From Gnetum montanum (Eukaryota > Streptophyta > Gnetopsida > Gnetales > Gnetaceae), in NCBI GenBank assembly GCA_015680685.1, contig MNCI01018059.1, positions 824,280-888,279 of the forward strand: DNA of 64,000 nt. The letters are read 5' to 3'. The notes beneath the pieces were generated by a model. That model made no database searches, was not told the DNA's origin, and saw only the letters and a list, made by a program, of their open reading frames with translations. A program made the position numbers and the translations under genes. Shown one piece after another: positions 59,332 through 64,000 of the stretch. How positions within the stretch are numbered: position 1 is the stretch's first letter; each line of letters begins with the position of its first letter.

Positions 59332-59413
59332 CCTATATATAGGTTTTGTGTGACCCAAAATTGGGGACCTAACATTAGGGATGTGATATCAGTGTAGATT
59401 CAATATCAAAGCC
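59332..59413 (-). promoter_or_regulatory. A4 internal U3-like array with TATA-like palindrome
   Basis: The minus strand reads GGCTTTGATATTGAATC and ACTGATATCACATCCC, the same motif type as the A4 LTR. About 40 bases later comes CCTATATATAGG (59343-59332). It lies about 550 bases before the env-position ORF. Confidence 0.5.
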
Positions 59414-59717
59414 AAAAAATTTGCATTTTTCATAAGGGTCTGATGGATGAAATGATTCTTTTGGAAATCTAGAAGGTTTTAAGGTTACTTAGAGGGTTTG
59501 GATGATGGAGATATGCATATTTTTGTCAAAACTTTATCATTGGAAATTCATAAAGAATGATTCTTGGGCTATGAAATTCATAAGATGGATAAGAAGGGTA
59601 ATGGGTTCATGTAGTGAGGACAGATAGTTTAAATTATATGGGAAGTATTTATTGATGTTTTTAATGTTGGAAGGTTCAAGATGATGTGAAATCTCTTGGC
59701 AGATATAAGATACAACA

Positions 59718-59774
59718 GTTATACAAGTGGATCCTTCCCAAAGCAAGCTCCAGACCTTAATGCCCTTGTATAAC
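59718..59774 (-). other. Conserved inverted-repeat block (A4)
   Basis: GTTATACAAG (59718) and CTTGTATAAC (59765) form a perfect 10-bp stem. The minus-strand loop has GGGCATTAAGG and GCTTGCTTTGGGAAGGATCC. Confidence 0.7.
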
Positions 59775-61249
59775 CATGCCTAAAGTGTCCTTAGGCACTT
59801 AAGGAGTTGAATGTAATGCATACCTATTTAGCAAAATAGACATGTTAGTATTAGCAAATTGGGAAAATAAATCTATGTTACATAGAACCACAAGTTATGA
59901 CTATTCTCACAATGAGTTGTGATGGACTTAAAAGGGATTGTAGAGATCAAGATGTTAGGTATCTTACCATAGGCTTAATGAATTCTTATATTTTATTAGT
60001 GGTTAAAATAATCACTAGTCTTTCTATCCAAGATTCAAACCAAGTCTAGACCACATTTCAGTGACATCACATCATTTCATCTTTTGGAATTACAACTGTA
60101 AGACTATCAATGTTGCAAGGAGCATTGTTAGTTGAAGTATTATACAAGGGAGTAGTTTATTCATGGCACTTTATTTATTTCTAGATTTCTGAGAAGCCTC
60201 CTACCTTCAAGCATGGGTAACATGTCTTTTTAGTGGGACTCTAAAAAATTTATTTTGTGCTCTTTTATTTCTATTTGTGTTAACCTTTCAAGGCAACACT
60301 TATTTTACTCTTGCTTCCATTTTTCATTAGATCTACAAGGATATAACACAACCTTAGCAACATGATAGAACTCACAATAGTAATCTAAAAGAATCCACAA
60401 ATCCCCTTGATGTCATATCCTTTTCATTTCCACTTGGTTATTTGCCTTTTTATCTAGGCATAATGATCACAAATTTATTTTTAATTTTATGATGAAAAAA
60501 AATATCAATATGGATATGGTAAGAACATCTTATTAATGGAATGGGTGGATGAATGATGTGGTCTCACTATTTAAATAATCAATCCCTTATGACTTGATAA
60601 CATAGAGAAATATTTACCTTATTGGACTACATCTTGTCTTTATTTGTAATGTGTCTTATTGGTAAGAAAAATTATTTTTAAATGGTTTAAAAAAATTATG
60701 AAAGAAATGAAAAAGATAGTAAGAATTGTAAAAAACTATAAAGAATGAAAAATATTTAAAAAGTAGAAAATGTCAAAGAATTGAAAGATATATCAAATAA
60801 TTTTCAAAATTTAAGAAATCAAAAGTATTAAAGAATGAGAAAACATAAAATAATGTAATAAATAGAAAGAAAAATGAAAATTCAATAAGGTACCTATAGC
60901 TCTAAATTGACTCCCCCATGACTCTTATTAAGGTCAAGTAAATGAAAGATAGAACAAGTAGAAGACTAGTGGGTTAGTTGGGTAAACTCTTTTGAATATT
61001 CATAATATGGTTTGACTTGATGGATATTAACAAGGATAAGCTTATATGGGCTGGATAGGTGGTGGATATGTAAGGCACTAATTGAATAAGTGGCATGCAC
61101 AATGTATGCTCCCTTTCAAAGTGTCTAAAATTTAGCTTTTTGGGATAAATGACTAGGATTATGATAAAGGACCTTGTCACTTAGTTGTATGGTTACATTC
61201 CTTATTTGTGAATTGTGCCTCAATTTGAAGTAATGCTAATGGACTTCAC

Positions 61250-62120
61250 TACCCATAAGTACTACTAGTCGATTCTCATCTAGAAGATTTAGGTTCATTA
61301 GACGTTCCTCCTAGGCTAAACTTAGATTAAGGTCAAGTTCACTAGTAATAGTTTGAAAACTTGGCATAGACAAACTCATATGGTGTGTATCCTATAGGTA
61401 GTTTCTAGGTAGTCCTATAGGCCCATAGAGCATCATTTAATTTACTACTCCAATCTCGTCTAAACATAATAACCATCCTAGTGAGTATTTTAGTAATTTC
61501 ATAATTAGTGATTTTGGCTTGACCATTTTCTTGGGGATGATATGGTGTTGGTTAACCCAAGTTTTTGCATGAGTTACTTAAAGGTAGCACTAGTGAAGTG
61601 AGTCTCATTATCTGATATAAGCATTCTTGGTACTTCAAATCTATTCACCACATGTTGGAAAATTTTTGTAGCTATTTTTTTTGTACAATATTTTATTATT
61701 ATTGCCTTTGCTCACTTTGTGCAATAATCCATATTCACAATAATATACACTTTTCTAGTTACCATTGGTTGAATGGGCCCCATAAAATCAATTCCCCAAA
61801 TATCAAAAGGCTCCAGTGGCTATATCTAGTGTTTTAGTTCTTCGTATCTAACCATAATTCCTCCGTCCCTTTGGCAAAGTTCACAAGATTGTGCAAACAT
61901 ATAGTCATCTCTAAATAAAGTAGTCCCAAAGTAGCCTAACATTAGTACTTTGAGTGTCATTCTAAACCCTTCATAGTGATCATCACATGGGACTTCATGG
62001 AAATCTTGTAAAATTATCTACTGGTCATAGTCTAGCACACAACATCTAATGAGCCCATCTGCATAGATCTTGTATATATTTTCATTAATTTCCATGTACC
62101 ATTTTGCTTTGTGAAGGAAT
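61250..62120 (-). pseudogene. A4 integrase
   Basis: The zinc finger is complete: FHEVPCDDHYEG gives both His and SCELCQRDGG both Cys. The core has FDIWGIDFMGPIQP, VYIIVNMDYC (first catalytic Asp) and LISDNETHFTSATF (second Asp). [11 protein letters not shown] stands near the third catalytic position, where the Glu is not seen. Stops are present. Confidence 0.8.
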
Positions 62121-62129
62121 TTCTCATGT

Positions 62130-62740
62130 GTTTTTCTACTCTATTCAATAGGAAGCTCTTGTATTGTTAGATAAGTCAAGTACTCTATGGTCCATGACTT
62201 CCCTATTGAACCTATAGCCTTTACTGTTCTAGTAAATAGATCCTCATTGAAAAATTGGTCTAATAAAGGTTCCACTTGATTGTCTAAATACCATTTCAAC
62301 CTTTTTAGATGATTAGATACTACATTTTCTATTACTTTCTTATCAATCATTGTGATGTCAATCTCTTAAAGAATCATAAGCCATCTTATCACTCTAGGAC
62401 TAACCACTGGTTTATTCATAAGAAATCAAATGACACTATGATTAGTGTGGACGTAGATTTGGTAATCAAGTACATAATGTTCAAACTTCTCAAGTGCATA
62501 CATGATGGTCATCAGCTCATTTTTAGTTATGATGTAGTTTAATTATGCTCCAGTGATGCTTCTATTGGCACAGTATATGTGGTATGGTCTTTTTTGATCA
62601 TCAAGTTGTGTCTGTACTACACCAAGAACATAGTTGGAAGCATCAATCATGATATGAAAAGGTCTTGACCAATCCAAAGCTCGGATGATTGGTGTCTCTA
62701 CTAATTTCTACTTCAAGGCTTCGAATGCCTTTTCACATGA
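62130..62740 (-). pseudogene. A4 RNase H and connection
   Basis: It has DWSRPFHIMIDASNYVLGVV, RPYHIYCANRSITGA, LNYITTKNELMTIMYALEKF and IYVHTNHSVI, where the TDH Asp is Asn. A connecting open stretch (62350-62141) with LDQFFNEDLF leads to integrase. No second RNase H, as in Athila. Confidence 0.75.
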
Positions 62741-63550
62741 CTCGGTCCACTCGAAGGATGCATCCTTCTTTGTGAGCTCTACAACTAGTGTGGCTATCTT
62801 TAAAAAGTTTTCAATGAACCTCCTATAGTATCTCGTATGGCCTAAAAAGGATCATACATCTTTCATTTTCTATGACCATTGAGTGATATTTTGGATGACC
62901 TTGATCTTTTTGGGTTCTATCTTAATACCCTTCTAGAATATTTTATGTCCTAGCACTATGCCTTCCTAGACCATGAGATGGCTCTTCAATCAATTGAGCT
63001 TCATATTAGTTTCAACACATCTCTTAAGTACTTGCTCCAACCAATCCAATGCTTGTTTGAAATCTAGCTCATATGTGGAAATATCATCCATAAAAACTTC
63101 AACACCCTTGTCTATATGCTTTTGGAAGATACTTAATACCAATCTCTAGAAGGTGGCTAGTACATTACAAAGACCAAAGGGAATCTATTTGTAAGCAAAC
63201 ATTCCCCATGGATTGGTGAACATGATTTTCTCTTGGTCTTCAGGTGAAATGTAGACCTAATTGTATCCACTATACCCATCTAGAAAATTATAATATTCAT
63301 GTCCTAAAATTGTGTCTATGACCTTATTAACAAATGGAAATGGGAAGTGATCCATGAACGTGGCAAAGTTCAACATCCAATAATCAATGCATATGCAACA
63401 TTTTCCCCCCTTCTTTTGAACTATCACTAAAGGACTAAACCATTTACTATTCACAATAGGATAGATGGATCCCACCTTTAGTACTTTCTCTAGTTCTTTC
63501 TTGACTAGCTCCTTTAGTTTAGGTTTAAGCCTTCATTAAGGTTGGTGTTT
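62741..63550 (-). pseudogene. A4 reverse transcriptase
   Basis: The 72-codon open piece (63475-63257) gives IYPIVNSKWFSPLVIVQKKG and CICIDYWMLNFATFMDHFPF, then FLDGYSGYN. EVFMDDI follows, with the FMDD motif at plus 63083-63094, then RCVETNMKLN, GIVLGHKIF and SFLGHTRYYRRFI. The order is standard for Athila RT. Confidence 0.85.
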
Positions 63551-64000
63551 TGGTTTGACTGTAGGATTAGTATACATTTGATGTTGACAAATTTGTGGAT
63601 CAATTCCTATGATCTCATCATAAGACCACATGAACACTGTAGGGCATCTTTTAAACACTTCCAATAGTTTCCTATTCTCTTCCTTTTCTAGGTTGGCCTT
63701 GATAATTATCAACTTTTTGATGTTTAAACATGCATATTCTAATGTTGCGGTAGACCTTATCAATTTTTGCAATGTAGGTACTAATGATTTGTTCTTCTAA
63801 TTTCATGTACTTTTCAGATTGATTTTCTTCACTTGTAATTAGCCACTGGGTGTCCTCTTATTAGGTGGCTGCTACATATAGATAATTTTTCACATATCTT
63901 ATTTTTACACATCTATTTCATGCCTTGGTCTCCTCCCATTTGATAGCCCAAATTCTGTGCATGAAATTGCATCCATTATCATTGTATGAAATACATGGAA
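63551..64000 (-). pseudogene. A4 pol, region before RT
   Basis: The open piece 63772-63536 has KKLIIIKANLEKEENRKLLE, VFKRCPTVFMWSYDEIIGID and PQICQHQM. This is the protease-RT connection typical of Athila elements, where the family reads 'IGW...DIKGISPSxCMHRI'. It continues beyond the window. Confidence 0.75.

Larger units (their letters stand above)
58787..61249 (-). other. A4 linker between integrase and extra ORF (non-coding)
   Basis: No supported coding. It holds the internal array with TATA-like palindrome (59332-59413), the inverted-repeat block (59718-59774), a segment matching A1b (60190-60360), and an A-rich tract (60660-60890) like that of A2 at 11030-11160. Confidence 0.6.
54945..64000 (-). 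mobile_element. A4, Athila-like element (5' part beyond window)
   Basis: In minus orientation: pol (64000-61250), linker, env-position ORF (58786-56031), polypurine tract, 3' LTR (55829-54945). It has the same layout as A2. Gag and the 5' LTR lie beyond the window. Confidence 0.8.

Overview
The window looks like nuclear DNA of a land plant with a large, retrotransposon-filled genome. A gymnosperm would fit, but nothing in the sequence proves the clade. It is AT-rich and CpG-poor. I see no intact host gene, no tRNA or rRNA gene and no CRISPR array. Almost everything is decayed Ty3/gypsy LTR retrotransposon. I name the families A (Athila-like), B (Tat-like, with a second RNase H) and C (a gene-fragment-carrying element).

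Layout: 1-1686 is C1 (minus strand, runs off the left edge), inserted in the 3' end of A1a. The A1a LTR (1984-2830, plus) sits inside the env-position ORF of A1b (2831-5453, minus). A2 (5454-18031, minus) sits in the A1b linker and keeps LTR, env-position ORF, integrase, RNase H, RT, protease, gag, primer-binding site and part of its 5' LTR. A3 (18032-26408, plus) interrupts that LTR; it has LTRs, gag and the env-position ORF but no pol. B1 (26740-31232, minus) is a gag with an LTR. A5 (about 31762-32612) is a solo LTR. A7 (about 33510-40400, plus) has a 5' LTR split by C2 (34046-36964), which carries HSP70 and aminoacylase-1 fragments between 5-bp GAATA duplications, followed by gag and part of a protease. 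A second, Tat-type protease lies at 40780-41742. B2 (42251-47560, minus) has an LTR, integrase, extra RNase H, RNase H and RT. Two tandem arrays (about 48240-51090 and 51700-52850) precede an intron-containing FCP1/NIF-phosphatase-like pseudogene (53286-54944, plus). A4 (54945 to beyond 64000, minus) has a 3' LTR, env-position ORF, linker and pol.

The most interesting signal is in family A. Each LTR carries an array of short palindromes just upstream of a TATA box. A similar array, usually with TATA-like DNA, recurs inside the element a few hundred bases before the env-position ORF. The motif type changes from element to element, but the internal copy matches the LTR of its own element. The same linker holds a 56-57 nt inverted-repeat block present in all four linkers, with compensatory stem changes. 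Together these suggest that family A expresses its extra ORF from an internal, U3-like promoter. The ORF is decayed in every copy here. Family and domain assignments were made by reading translations, with no database search.
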